DNA from: Manis javanica
Lineage: Eukaryota; Chordata; Mammalia; Pholidota; Manidae
DNA: 64,000 bases
Direction: 5' to 3'
NCBI RefSeq assembly: GCF_040802235.1
Contig: NC_133167.1
Coordinates: forward strand, 94,722,001-94,786,000
Shown here: positions 26,101-38,618 of the stretch, one piece after another
Layout: the number at the start of each line of letters is the position of its first letter
How positions within the stretch are numbered: position 1 is the first letter of the stretch
Notes under the pieces: generated by a model
What the model saw: only the letters and a program-made list of their open reading frames with translations
Told to the model about the DNA's origin: nothing
Databases searched by the model: none
Made by a program: the position numbers and the translations under genes

Positions 26101-28389
26101 TTAAAAGAGTGTATGATGCCATTGAATCTCAAGGACCCTCTAAAATGATCAATTCTTATGAATATGACTTAAATATTGAATATATTTATGATGATATGCA
26201 TATACAGATATCAATAGGCAAATGGTGGATTTCCTTTTGGCATATTAGAGTGAAAAGAATAATGTTAAATAAAAACAGAATACAAAGTGTTTCAAGAATA
26301 ATAAATAATAAGTAAACAATAAGTAATATTCATGCTAGTGTTCCAAACTCAAATTTCTCCATATCTTTATTTTTAACTACAGATCATTGTCCATCATAGT
26401 TGAGATCAAAACCAGACTCTTACCATGGCTTTTAAAGGTTTTCAAAATGAGGTAGAATGACCAGTACTTAATTCTCACTCTAAATCACTTCCCAAAAGAG
26501 CTTCAGGCCAAATGGTAACGTTGGAAAGGCAGCACATGCTCATTGAAAAGCTGCTGTGCTCTGACCAAGTATTTCCTTCCACACACTTTATTCTGAATGT
26601 CTACATATATGTGCCCACTGTTTCACTTCTGTATTGATGCCTAAATTTTGACCAGAGAACAAAATGACTCATCCTTGTGGCTTCCTTCTCTTTTAATTTT
26701 ATTCAGTTCTGTAACTTATTTACTTCTCTATTTTGGTTCATTAATTACATATTCAAGCAATTCACTGCACACACACAAGGTAAGTTTGTTTTTGAATAGG
26801 TAATATATGCACTTAGTAGAAAGATCAAAGTATGCCCCTCCTTTCATCTGCCATCTAAGGCCCAACTTCTTAAGGGATCTTTCATCGATTATTCCTACAA
26901 ATCTACAGGCTTCTAGTATGTGCTCTGATCCCCCTGCTATACTGCAAAGCATGCCTATAACTCCTAGACTGCTTCATGTGTGTTAAAACCCAAATAAAAT
27001 AAGAATCTTTTCTACATGATTTATATGTCTGAGTACAAAGAGTTCTCTGTAAGAAACACATTCATGTAGGAAAAAACCTAACAAAATACAGCAGTGGCTG
27101 ACATCTTTAAAAATACTGACATACATACTCCCATGACTGAACTGCTTACTTAGCCATGTCTGTGCCTCATGTATTTCCTGTATTCCTGATGGTGACAGTT
27201 GATTAGTATCATGTGTACCTGGATAGCTTATAATATAAGCCCACTATAATTTTAAAAATTCTACAGGAAGGGAATGCAAATTTAGTATCTGTACGTGTTA
27301 TGACAAATTAGGCCAAAAGAATAGAGAGAAATTCCTGCTAATGATGTCTATCCTTCTGGAGCCTTAAGCCTTCAAAATAACTAAGCCAAGAAAGATCTGG
27401 TTTTATTACTGCTGCGTGCTCAGCAGGGATCCATAAGGCCAAGGAGCAGAGTCCGGAATGCGGTTCTGGGTGCACGGGGGCCAGCCCAGCATCCAGCGGG
27501 CTAAAGCCTCCCAGCCCTTGCATTCCTTCTTTCCTGTCTAACCTGTCTGTCAGATGACAGGCTTTCCATGCAAGCCAAGCCGAGAGAAATGTATATAAGG
27601 CGCAAGACAAGACTGAAAGCAGGAAGAATGAACAGGGTGGCGGCAAACACAGGGTATATAAAGAAGACGGCAGCACGGCAACCGGTCTGAGCACATCATG
27701 GCGCAGGGCTGCGAGAGGGCGGCAGGCTTCACAGCAGTTCTGGCCTCTGAGAGGCACAGAGTTACTTTCACATCAGTATTCTTGATGAACAGCTTGGGGT
27801 ACTTTTCTTCGCTGTGCTTTACACTGACTGTGATTTAAAAAAGCACTATATGTGATAATACATGTAAGATGCTTGGAATAGTGCATGGTATAAACCAAGC
27901 TTTCTGGGCATGTAACCTACTAGCAAGCATATAAATGCTAAAGGTATGGTGGGTAACATGGTTCAACAACTCCAGGGAAGAGAGATTCACTCCACAAAAC
28001 AGTGCAGTGCTTCCCCCACCCCTTTCACCTCAGAGTGTGTGCATGTGTGCGCAAACACACACATATACAAATGATACCACTCTGCAGATACCACTCTACA
28101 GATACCTCTGCAGAGGCTCAGGGCTGCGGGCACGGTTGCTGGCGGATGCAAATAAATGACTGGTAGGTTCTGGCTGTGCCGAGCCTTGCATGGATGCCCT
28201 GAGGCCGAGGGGGTCGCTGTGAACACCCGCGAGCCGGGCACATGGTTTAGGCAGCTCCGCGGTAGCGGGCACGCTGACAAATGGAGCCGTTCAGCTTTCT
28301 GCTACCTGGAAGGGCATACAACTACCAGTTATAAAAACCCTTCGGCAGTACGGACTCCAGGGTGGGCAGTCCAGGTCCTGTCTGGCAGC
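23111..28389. other. Unassigned AT-rich DNA
   Basis: About 5.3 kb of mainly AT-rich sequence. I see no exon, RNA gene or confidently named repeat. 27420-27760 and 28120-28330 are richer in G+C and hold chance open frames. A short imperfect tandem repeat (gataccactctgcaga-like, about 17-bp period) lies at 28071-28107. Confidence 0.5.
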
Positions 28390-28787
28390 TCAACGATGTC
28401 CTCAGACGCCTTCTTTCCCAGGAGTCCCAGCTCTCCTCGGCACTCACAGCCCTGCCATCCTGTCTCCAGTCACCATGGACGCCAGTGTGGATTTTTTCTG
28501 TCTCCGCCGGCTTCTCTCTGTGCCGCCCTTATCTCCCTATGGTCTGCGTCTACCAGCAGCCAGGCTGATCATTTTAAAACCAAGTCAGATCCTGTGCCCA
28601 AGTCTTTCTGGCCAAGAGGAACAGAGGCGTGCACGGTTAGCCCCTCTCAGAACTTATCCCCACCAGTGTGTTCCCAGCACAGGACACTGACCCTTCCTCC
28701 CTTTGGCTTGACTGCTTTTCCCCTGGAAAACCACATCTTCATCCAGAGGTCTAATTAGGGGCTTGGCACATTTTCTTATTTACAGTT
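28390..28787 (+). repeat. L2 LINE relic, 5' part
   Basis: The block 'caggctgatcattttaaaaccaagtcagatcctgtgcc' (28560-28600) is a typical old L2 sequence, where the consensus has 'cagactgatctttctaaaacacaaatctgatcatgtc'. The downstream part 'ttggcttgactgcttttcccctgg' also fits. The element resumes after the LTR at 29176. No protein can be read from it. Confidence 0.65.
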
Positions 28788-29175
28788 TGTGATGGTTAGT
28801 TTTGTGTTAACCTGGCTGGGTGATGATGTCCAGTTGTTTGATCAAATAGAAGTCTAGATGCTGTGAAGGGACTTTTTAGATGTGAGCAACATTGAAATCA
28901 GCTGACTGAGGAAAGCCAATTATCTTCCTTCAGGTGGGTGGGCCTCACCCGATCAGTTGAGGGCCTTAAGGGAAAAGACTGGAGTCCCCCAAAGAGGAAG
29001 GGATTCTGCCTCAAAACTGTCTTGGGACTCAGGGCTGCTACATCAGCTTGTGCTGACATTTCCTGACTGCTGGTCTGCCATGCAAATGTCTGACTTGCCA
29101 GCTCCTTAGAGTAAAGCTCTCCCTCTCTGTCCCCACATACACACAGCCTGCTGCCTCTCTGGAGGACTTCAGCAC
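28788..29175 (+). repeat. ERVL-type (MLT2-like) LTR inserted in L2
   Basis: It starts with tgtgatggttagttttgtgt and includes 'ttgatcaaatagaagtctag', 'ggtgggtgggcctcacccgatcagttgagggcctt' and 'gacttgccagctcctta..gtaaagctctc', and ends near 'tctctggaggacttcagcaca'. These blocks, in this order, are those of a common ERVL-class LTR. The sequences on both sides belong to the same L2 copy, so the LTR is the younger insertion. A 5-bp target duplication is no longer clear. Confidence 0.75.
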
Positions 29176-29365
29176 ACCTTTATTCTACATACCACTGGCG
29201 TACTCTCTCCCATTCTCTATTTTATTTTTCCCTGTATTTATTATTTGTCTTCTCCCACTAGAATGCAAGCCACATTCTGGTGAGATTTTCTCCCCTACAG
29301 CTTTAGAATAGTGCCTGGCACAGGGTATGTGTGTTGTAGAAAAATAAAAATAAATCATGATGTTC
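29176..29365 (+). repeat. L2 LINE relic, 3' part
   Basis: 'tttattatttgtcttctcccactagaatgcaagccaca' and 'tagtgcctggcacagggta' are the characteristic L2 3' end in plus orientation. This continues the copy interrupted by the LTR at 28788. Confidence 0.8.
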
Positions 29366-32300
29366 TTTCACTCCAAACCCTTCAATACTTTCCCCAAGTA
29401 AGGTAATTGAGAAGAATGAGATCGACAACGAAAAAACAGAAAGGAAAATGAGAGAAATCCAAGGAATGTACAGATGCAGAAACACCATTTAGGGGTAGGC
29501 AGGGGGTGAGCAGCCATTAGACTGAAAGAAAAAGGAGAATTTTCACATGTGACTTGGGAAGCAGGTGTTTGAGAAATGAAGGAAAAGAAAGGAATGTAAA
29601 GAAAATAAGAATGCTCAGTTGTAGAAGCTTTTCAGCAAATCCAGCAGAAAAATGATTAAAAATGGAGAAATTGCTTTGGAATTCGAAGAATGAATTTTTT
29701 TTTTGAGAGGAGTTTCATTTAAAAATGAAAAAGGATGTCTCTAGAAATAGCCTGAAAAAGCATGACTTTGAGAATACATAAACTGACGTGGCGAGAAGTT
29801 TTGTTAAGTATAAAACTAGGAGACCTGCTTCTGAGTTGTGTGAACAAACACAGTGCATCTGGCGTTTCAGTATTCCCCTCAGCTCCCAGAGGACAAGGAG
29901 GATCGTACTTTACTCCCTAGCATGCTTGCCCCCCCAAGACTGACTCAGATGACAGATATGAAAATCATGAAAAATCAAACTACAAGTTATTATTATAAGG
30001 ATGATTACAAAAATAATGACAGGATGATGATTTTGACAGGGTATGCTTTATAAAACTCTTAAGTGTAAAATAACCAAAAAATAAAAATGAAAATATAAGT
30101 TGTCAAAGTAAAAGGTCAACATAGTGATGAAGTGGTAGAATATCGATATTGGCGCTTTTGTGCAGCATTTAATTTCTGGGAGAAAAACAGACAGAGAACT
30201 TTATTTGTGCCAAGCGTTTGGAGGAATTGATATTCTCTAGCACTCTGGAGAAGATTGGAAAGAAAACTACAGGTCTTTTCTTTTTCCTTTGTTCTTTCTG
30301 GTTCATATGAAAGTACAGTATTTAAGGTCATTGTGCAGCTGTTTCCCTAGAGAGGTGTTTAAAGTAAACCCAGTTTATCTTACATATTATCTTACATGTA
30401 TTATTCTCTTTCCACAATTCTTGTGGTAAACTGGACCTGTAGGAGACTGTCCAGCATAGTATTATTATTCTCCTAAAAAAGCTAAATTATTCTTTACTTT
30501 TAAAGAATGAATATCGAAAATTTGACAAACTGCACACAATTTATAACTTGTTATTGAGTATAAACTCCATCATTCTTTTGTCCCCACAGATTTTATATAA
30601 GGGATTCAAAAGCATCAACAAATGTTAAAAATCACAGTAAGTGTCTGAAAGAAAAATACTGATCATTAAAATAGACAAAATAAGGGAGAGCACACACCTT
30701 GCTTATGGTTTTGAAGAAAAATGTATGTTGGTTTCAAGACAACATAAAATTCAGACTTTATTTCAGTTTGGTGTTTAAATAAACTAGTGACTAGTGACCA
30801 TTAGCCAATTTGTTAGTAATGATTTTGCAAGTCAAATCTGCTCATCTATTTAGTATCAGCAACCTACACCTTAACTATAATTCAGAAACCTATCAGATAT
30901 CATAAAATATCAAAGCTATCAATAAATACTACATTTTTCTTGTGTATTTAGAACTCCTAAAGATATTTGGTAAGCATATTACTATTATGGAGGTGAACTC
31001 ATTTTATACAAATAAGCTTGGTCTGTCATGATGAAGTGCTTGTCCTAAATAGATGCACAATACAGTTGTAAGTGTAAGAGAATGTGAACCTGGGAATGAG
31101 TCCTATTTTACCCCACCTCCACCAGGACTGAGATCAAGTGAGGCTGTGTGTTTACACTGAAATTTGTGCCTTTGTGAGTCAAGGTCACTACAGTGACTGC
31201 AAATTTGGTTCAGAGCAGAATATTCCATTCATAGAATGCTTATGTTTGGGAAGGAAACTCGAAAGACAGAACAGGACTGGAACTTAGAAAATGCTTCTAC
31301 ATCTGTGATTAGACACTGGCATATGTACTGAAGAGGCCCGAAGTAACTCAGGAAGTTGGATTTTTACATTCACAATAGAAGAATAGACAACAGAAATGAA
31401 AGTATACAGTTGAGTAGGCATTTGCATTTAAAAATATATATTATATATATAAATGTATGTATGTATATATTTATTTTAATAATAACTCCTGTGATAGGAT
31501 GATTTGGAAAGCGAATTTTTATGCCTGTCTTCCATTCTTCATGAGAACAGAATATTTAGATAGTGTTTAGAAAGTCCTTCCTGTAATACTGTATCCCAAA
31601 TATCTGGAAGGATGCTAACCTCCGAAAATTGTATCATTAAAGGGAAGGCTGCCCCAAGGTTATGTTCATGGACAAAAGTACTCTAGGTGATTAAACTTGG
31701 GACTGAAAGAACAGAGCCACTGGGGAGAAGAGCAGGTGAAACAGATTGGATTTGGGGGAATGAAACTTGTGTGTAGACAGAACGGTAACCATTTAGGAGA
31801 GCAGCATATACAAGAGAGGAAAGGTCCAGCTCTTAGAGATAATTTTGTGGCTAAATTTGGCGGGGGAAGGGCCACATTTGGGAACAAAGTTTTAGGAAAG
31901 CCTCCCAGAGTATAAGAATTCACGAAGGGAACAATCATGGAAGATTCAGAGAGGACAGAGAATGTACTAGTTGGGTGTGTGAATATTTTCCCACTGGCGG
32001 GCTCAAAGGCAAGACTAAAGATGATTATTTTTTAATTAACTGCTGACTATATATATATGCACAAAAATTGTCAGTGTATGCATTTTTTATATTGTCACTG
32101 CATATATTTCTGCTTAAGAGAAAAAGCTAGTTTTAGAATGAGAGCTCTCTTAACTTCACTGGAGAGAGCATCCCCAGAGAGCCGTGACAGGTTTTCCCGC
32201 ATGTTAGGAGTCTCTTGTGCTGCCCAGACCGCAGCCCTGTGCATTCAGAAGGGGATTACGTGGAACTGTAATTTCAGATCCAATGTGATGTTTAATTTCA

Positions 32301-33979
32301 GCACTGATGTCACAGTTCTCAAATACCTGGCCATCAGGGCCCTAAGGCTGCAGCGGCACCCTTAAAATGCTGCTGATTTTCTTCCTTTCCGTCAGGCTTC
32401 TGTGGAAACGTCTTTCAAGTGCGTTGGGTCAAACGTGATGAGGACGGCTGACCCCTGAGAACCAAACCAACACTGCAGTGAGCCCCAAAGACACAGAAGA
32501 TATTTTTTAAGCTCTCTTAAGATGGCCTTAACATGTGATGGAACAAATACAGAATAAGGTCTAGAGCCATCGTGTAACTACTTTTGGAAAAATAGAACAG
32601 TGTTGGTTTTTATATTTTCAAGGGCAAAGGGAAGAAAAAATAGCCAGAATACATGATGAGTCATACTTAAAAATATGGCATCTGGGCTCAATTCATTATA
32701 GGAGACTTTTACTAAAGATTTTTCTGGAACTTCGGTTAGCTCACAGACCAACCTGAGTTTTGAAATGTGATTAAGTCTTATTACAGTAAGACTCAGACAT
32801 CTGGTTTTCACAGAGAAGAAGAAATTTGGGTGCACATCCCGGGCATTGAATGTTTAAAATGAGAACAATGTAATCATGGCAGAAAGGGCCGCTGTGCCAA
32901 CTCCCAAGCCCTCTTCCTTGGGACAGTGTTGTTGCTGAGCGATGGCTTCTCAACCAACGACTGAACATCCAGGTCTCCTCTGACAGAAGGTGTATTTGTC
33001 ATTTGGTGTGATTCTAGCCTCGAGTGGTGACAAATTATATACTAGCCTTTTCCCTTTTACTTCTTGCCTAAGGGTGAACATGAGGTTTGGAGATTCAACA
33101 GCCACCTTAATGTTTATGAGGAAACTGTTGGGGAAGAAAGTTGGGTTTCATTGGCACAGAGTAGGGAGTTCAGTGACGAGTGGGTGAGGCCATCCCGGAG
33201 GGCGCACAGAAGGAAGGTAACAGAGGATCAGGGAGAGACTCGTGAGGCACAGGCGTGTGAGGAGTAACGGCGGTGTAAGGGCACCCACATAATTTACAAA
33301 TAAATGGCAAAAGCTCTTCACAGAGAAAAGCTGGCCAGAGACCTGGAGAGAATGTGGCAGCGACAAGGTGGGTTTTGAGGGGACGATGAACCTTTTACGA
33401 TGAGCACAAACCAATGTTATGTGGGCAAACATACACCTATTCATTTTGATACTCTGCAATGTTGGCAATGACTTGGGGAGAACACCTTCCAGTGGGCAGT
33501 GAGGGTAAAATCCTGACTGTATTTTCTGAATAAGAAAGAGAAGCAGGGAAGTGAACCATCACAAAGGAGACAGCTCTCGGGAAGGTGGGGTGGACAGGCA
33601 GAAGTGGGGCTTCTTTAGGTGGAAATACTGGGACAAAGGAGGGGCACATCCATCGATTAAGGAATGAATTCAGTAGAGGGAGCAAAACAGCAGGAATACA
33701 GGGCATCGGGCAGCTCTGCCTGGCCCTGGAGACAGGAGGAGGTGGGACCGAGAATGCTGCTGGAGGAACTGGATTTAAACCAATTTGTGTTTAAACACAT
33801 TTAAATTTAAAACAAACACATTTGCATCCTGGGATGAAAGGAATGAAGGATGATTTTCCTTTAGAAAGAGTCATACGCTGAAGCATGTTCACACAGTCCT
33901 CCCCCAGCCGTACAATAAAAGGTGTGAGAGGCTGAGCACAGCGGAGGGCGTGCTGCTTGCATCAACTCTGGCCAATCAT
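29366..33979. other. Unassigned DNA
   Basis: About 4.6 kb without a gene. It includes a TA-rich simple tract at about 31430-31475. The segment 33040-33780 is purine-rich on the plus strand with chance open frames on both strands. No domain or RNA gene recognised. Confidence 0.5.
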
Positions 33980-34115
33980 TTAATCACCTGTAACTCATCG
34001 ACAAATATTAATCTAGCATTTACTATGTTATAGGAACTTCGAGGAATATAGTAGGAAATAAAACACATCTGTCAGTCTTCTCTCTCTTTATAGAGATTGT
34101 CAGTCATATAGTAGA
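33980..34115 (-). repeat. L2-like 3' end relic
   Basis: 'ctagcatttactatgttataggaac', followed by 'aaacacatctgtcagtcttc' and 'agtcatatagtagaaaatc', fits the reverse complement of an L2 3' end (gcatttactatgtgcc... ctagtggg). Decayed. Confidence 0.55.
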
Positions 34116-34528
34116 AAATCTTACTAACTCTCAGTTGATTAAAATCAATTTCTTTAGACACTAAGATAGCAGGGGTTAATGGGGTTTCTCAGATTGTTTC
34201 TTACTAAATTGTTAAACAAATAGGAAAGATCTAACACCAGCAAGTGAGTAGAATAGTTTATAGTTTGTGGTTTATATTTATCATTATTTACTTCAAATTG
34301 ACAGTAAACCTGAAAATTGATATGCCTGACAGAAGCAGCAATACTAGGACTTTGTTTATAATCACTGAAGTACACATTGTCAGGAATAAATATAATTGAT
34401 GTACTCAGATGTTTCATAGAAGAATTGATACCAAGTAGAAGATCAATACTAAATGTCTTTTGGAACTTTTAAAGTGTGATAAAAATAAGAGTTCTTTTAT
34501 TGTTCCGATAAAGTCAAATTTTCATTTG

Positions 34529-34530
<2 letters not shown>

Positions 34531-34561
<31 letters not shown>
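34531..34561. repeat. (TC)n microsatellite
   Basis: About 15 uninterrupted CT units. A mirror-repeat pyrimidine tract. Confidence 0.97.
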
Positions 34562-34564
<3 letters not shown>

Positions 34565-35109
34565 AGTCTATGGATCTAAATACATATTTACATATTCTTT
34601 GGCTATGTCAGAGAGGGTAAATTTGCTGCCTTAAATACAGTATTTATTCAACTGTCCCTACTTCAGAAATAAATTATCTAGAAGTGTCTCCATGTATCTG
34701 CCAGCTAATTTCTAGAAAATCTTAACTCTTTCTTTATACTCAAAGTAACATAACTTGGAAGGTGTTGAAAAATACACAGTATAAAGTTAGAATACCTTCT
34801 GATCATACTTTCCACTTTCCATTAGAGACATTCAATTACTACAAACACGGGAAAGAGTTAATTTTAACCACTTTCACAATCATTACACAAAATCTGTTTT
34901 ATAGGACAAAATCTCACAAGCCAGTAAATGAAGATAATTATTGGATAAGAATCTCCCTCTCAGTGAAGGGTATTTTTGGCTTAGTTGGTGCTATAGGTGT
35001 GAGAAATGTTAATTCTAAAATGAGAATCATTCTGGCAGTAGTGTTCATGGCAGGATAGATGGAGCTCTTAATGTACCTTCTTTCCATGATCAAAATAACA
35101 TTCATCTGG

Positions 35110-35338
35110 AATATTCACTTCTCTTGCAAATACTACAGCTGTCTGCTGAGTCCTTTAAGACCCATCCTTAACCAATTTGAAGATAGGTAATACAATCAGG
35201 TGTATGTTCCCAAGTGTCATTTGTAAGCTATTTTCTGTTTGTCCTGTCTTCCCCTAGAAGAGTGTTCTTTCATGGCAGAAAGTATGTCACCTAGTCCATT
35301 TTCCTCTTCTACAATGCCTGGCAGAAAATATGGGGTAT
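35110..35338 (+). repeat. L2 3' end relic
   Basis: 'gtctgctgagtcctttaagacccatcc', followed by 'tgtcttcccctagaagagtg' and 'tacaatgcctggcagaaaatatgg', fits the ordered 3' end of L2, including the 'gcctggcac' block. It ends at an AT-rich tract. Confidence 0.65.
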
Positions 35339-35396
35339 TATTGTATATATTATGATATATTATATATGATATATACATGTATACATAAGTAAATAT
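35339..35396. repeat. AT-rich palindromic tract
   Basis: A run of TATATTA/GATATA units with local inverted symmetry, able to extrude a short cruciform. Confidence 0.75.
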
Positions 35397-37016
35397 TTGT
35401 TTTTGAGTATGTCAAAGATTATGTCAAATAATCTGAGAGATTCATTCTAGAAAATCACTTTAGTGTTATTTTGATAATGATTTCAGTATATTTCTAATCA
35501 TTGCTAAAATTGACTTATCACTGAATAATCATAATATTCATAGTATTTTATATTTGGTATAATTATATACTGGAATAATGATAATATTTCTGGTGTTTTT
35601 CTAATTTATTTTTCTAAATTGCTTCCCACCTTTATATGATGCAGTTAGACAAACTAAATATTACTGAATATCTCATTCTTAACAAGAAAAATGAAATACA
35701 GGTGGTAGTCACTTACATTATATATGACATCTAGGTGTCAATGTTTTCCAAGTTCAGAAGAGAGTTAGTTAGAATAATTAATATTATTTATAGAATGCTT
35801 TACAGTTTACAAAAATACTTTAATAAACTTAAAACATTCAAACTTAGTTTTGTTTATAGACAGGAGTTGCTAAACACCCAAGGATGCTTTTGATTCAGTG
35901 CAAGAGATATTCTGATAATACAACTCTGCTGCCCCAAATTTGCATTGACCAAAACACAAGCCAAGCTTTGCAGAAGATAGTCAGTGGTCTGATGCCTCTA
36001 AAAACAGGCTTACAGAGGAAGAATCTAGAGGGAGGGCTGGGGACTCTAGAGAAGGGAGTCTTCACTGATTTCAGGAGAATTAGAATCGAGCTATGATGGT
36101 CCTACAACAGAAACTGACTATTGAAAGCCTTTTATAAGTCAAAGACTTCCTGATAGCTAATGTTTTAATTACATTGTGATCATTTCAAAGAAAGAAAGAG
36201 TGAGTAACATCCCAAAATCTCCTTAAAAAATAATTGCTGATTTTTTCCTGATGTGTATATGAAAAACACTGAAAAATTTTAAATCACAGTGGAAGTTGAA
36301 GTTTTTATTATAGTATTCAGAGCTTGAGTAACCTAGTTAAACTTAAATGATATAATTACTGCAATTAAGTGTGGGACAGGCAGGACATGTCCTGCATGTC
36401 ATGTGTCATATAGACAAATTAATAATCACCCAAGAAGCTGAAATGCTATATGTGTTGAATTTTAACTTATTTGAAATTGATGTCTAATGGGCTCATCAGC
36501 ATTAAATCCTACCAAGTATAGTACAAATGGATACAATGGCTTTTCAAAAAAGAACCTCCAACCAGATCTAATGGGTAAAACAACTGGGAGAAGTGTTAAA
36601 AACATATAAAATCTGATGTAAAAAACGTGTATGACAATAATTGTTTTCTAAAGTCGGAAGAAAAAATTGCCTGCATTGTATTTCATAAAGGACATTGCCA
36701 AAGGTTTCTGTGTTCCAAAATTCCTTGACCACTGATTTAGAAATTTCTTTTATCCAAGGTTAAATTTGTCTCAATGAGTCTTGTGTTAAGGTACAAATAA
36801 CCATTAAGAAGAGGTATTCAGTGTATGGAAGGCCTGGGAGGAAAAGGTAACCCAGGATACAAGGAAAGAAAAACTGGTTTTGGTGAGATGGTGGGAGTGG
36901 GGAGGAAGTGCTGCAAGTTTCTGTTTTGTTTTTCGAGATTTCTTTTCCTCTTAACAGTGAGCAAATTGGAATTTCTGGTTCATAGTCCATACCTGGAAAA
37001 GAATGCTCACTGCCCC
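35397..37016. other. Unassigned DNA
   Basis: AT-rich, no gene recognised. The open frame at 35884-36096 has no known features. Confidence 0.5.
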
Positions 37017-37863
37017 TGTTAGGCAGGAAATTAGATAAAATCACGGTGGAAAGAGAATAAAGCCAGTAAAGCCCACTAGAAGGTACTCAAAGAGTTAACC
37101 AGTTAAAAATAGAAAGCTCAGAAGGCCAGGATCAACTTGACCTAGAATGCTGAATACTCCCCAGATAAAGAAAAGTATCTCAGCGTAGCCTATGTTTTCA
37201 CTGTGTCAATTATGACATAACATTTTAAGATTTACTTAAGCCTGTTCAAAGGCCTAGCTTATTCAGCAAGAATTCTCTTAAAGCTAAGATAGCATTTTAA
37301 TCAAATGTCAGAGAGAAGCTGGGAAAGGAATCAAAGCAGAAAATTTCTTGTGTTAAGTTAAAAGAAGAAACAATGTCTTATCAAACATGAACATTCTAGG
37401 ACCCCTTTGTCATTTTCCCAAAAATCGTCAACTGCCTATAAAACCCCAGACCCTAAGCCTTTAGGTGCCCCTCTCTCTGAGGTCGCCCACACTTTCTAAG
37501 TGCGTGACATTAATAAAACTTTCCCAACCTGTCAGTGCTTCTTCTACAAGGTAGCTCACACTCCCCTTTCTCTGAGTGTGCATTTTCTCTATTTAAATAG
37601 AACTTAAACCTTTCAGGGTGACTCTCCTCCCTGAGGTCACCCACACTTTTTCTCTCTTTAAGTACATAACTGTAAATAAAATTTTACTCTCTTTCACTAC
37701 TGTGTTTTTTGTCATGGTGGGGACAAAAACTAAGGAAAATACATAATGCTCCCCCAATATATTTGGTGCGTGACTCGGATAGATTTCACTACGGTATCTT
37801 TGCCCTTCAATTCTTTGTTGCGGTGGTGACAAGAACCAAGGAAAATACACAATGCTCCCCTAA
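37017..37863 (+). repeat. Endogenous retrovirus LTR with duplicated R/U5 modules
   Basis: A TATA box (tataaaa, 37437-37443) is followed by a pyrimidine-rich stretch and AATAAA at 37512-37517. A second diverged copy of the same module ('ctgaggtcacccacac...') follows, with AATAAA at 37675-37680. A U5-like end (aaggaaaatacataatgctccccc) reaches about 37756. The sequence at 37762-37780, tttggtgcgtgactcggat, resembles the tRNA primer-binding region of class I (gammaretrovirus-like) ERVs. The U5-like end is then repeated at about 37813-37863. The left boundary is a guess. No gag, pol or env sequence follows. The family is not identified. Confidence 0.6.
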
Positions 37864-38465
37864 CACCCCTGAAAAAATCAGATCCTGTGGTTTTCCCACA
37901 GTCCAGTTGCTAACAAAACCCAGAGTCTTAATAAACAATGCCTCGCTGTCAAAGAGCATAACGAGAACATTGGTAAAATGACTAGAATCAGAACTGAAAT
38001 CTATTAATAAAGGTGTTGCCTAAAAATTGTCACCATTTACTATCTTTATATGTAGAACAGGCAGGATGGTGTATTAAAAAGAGCAAAGATATTATTGTCA
38101 GAAGTTAGATTACGTCCCGACTGTATAACTTCCTAGTATGATTCAAAATAGTGAGTGTGTAATCTCACACTTGCCCAGAATTGCCTCCTCCGTGGCCCTC
38201 ACATGGTCACCAGTTGTGTACCTGGCCCTGCCCTACAGTGGTGATTAGAACCAAACCGCTGCCTCCCTGAGTGGTCCAAGTGGACCTATTGGTCCTTCCT
38301 GGGATGGTTGCATAGGGTTTGAGGAAAGAGTAGTTGTCTTTGTAAGCTGAGAAGATAAGATGTTGGTAGCAATTTTGTCTCTTTGAGGAATAAAGCCAGG
38401 CAATAACAAGCAGAGCCGAGGAGCACCACAGAGGAGCCCTAAAGCAAGGATGAAACCTGGCAGGA
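37864..38465. other. Unassigned DNA, possible MIR relic
   Basis: No gene. 38055-38140 (gatggtgtattaaaaagagc ... gactgtataacttcctagta) loosely follows a MIR in plus orientation but is too decayed to call. Confidence 0.35.
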
Positions 38466-38618
38466 CTGAGAGAGGGGGAGAGGGGGAGGGGGAGATGGAG
38501 AGAGGGAAAGGGAGAAGGGGCAGAAGGGAAGGGGGGTGGAAGAGAGGGAGATGGGGAGAGGGAGGAGAGGGGGTAAAAGGGGGAGATGGGGAAGGGGAGA
38601 GGGGGAGGCAGAGAGGGC
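38466..38618 (+). repeat. Purine-only low-complexity tract (G/A-rich)
   Basis: About 150 bases almost wholly of G and A, with many GGGG and GGGGG runs spaced by GA. Such tracts can form triplex (H-DNA) or G-quadruplex structures. The Pro/Ser-rich open frames on the minus strand here are artefacts of the repeat. Confidence 0.93.

Noticed and set aside
27338..27771. 139-codon minus-strand frame with a hydrophobic stretch
   Set aside because: No recognisable family, start context or splice structure. Chance frame in a GC-richer patch.
31697..31938. 72- and 90-codon frames facing each other as a small gene
   Set aside because: Each is the antisense of the other, with no domain or expression signal.
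37864..38200. Internal retroviral genes after the LTR
   Set aside because: No gag, pol or env similarity appears after the primer-binding-like site. It looks like a solo or rearranged LTR.
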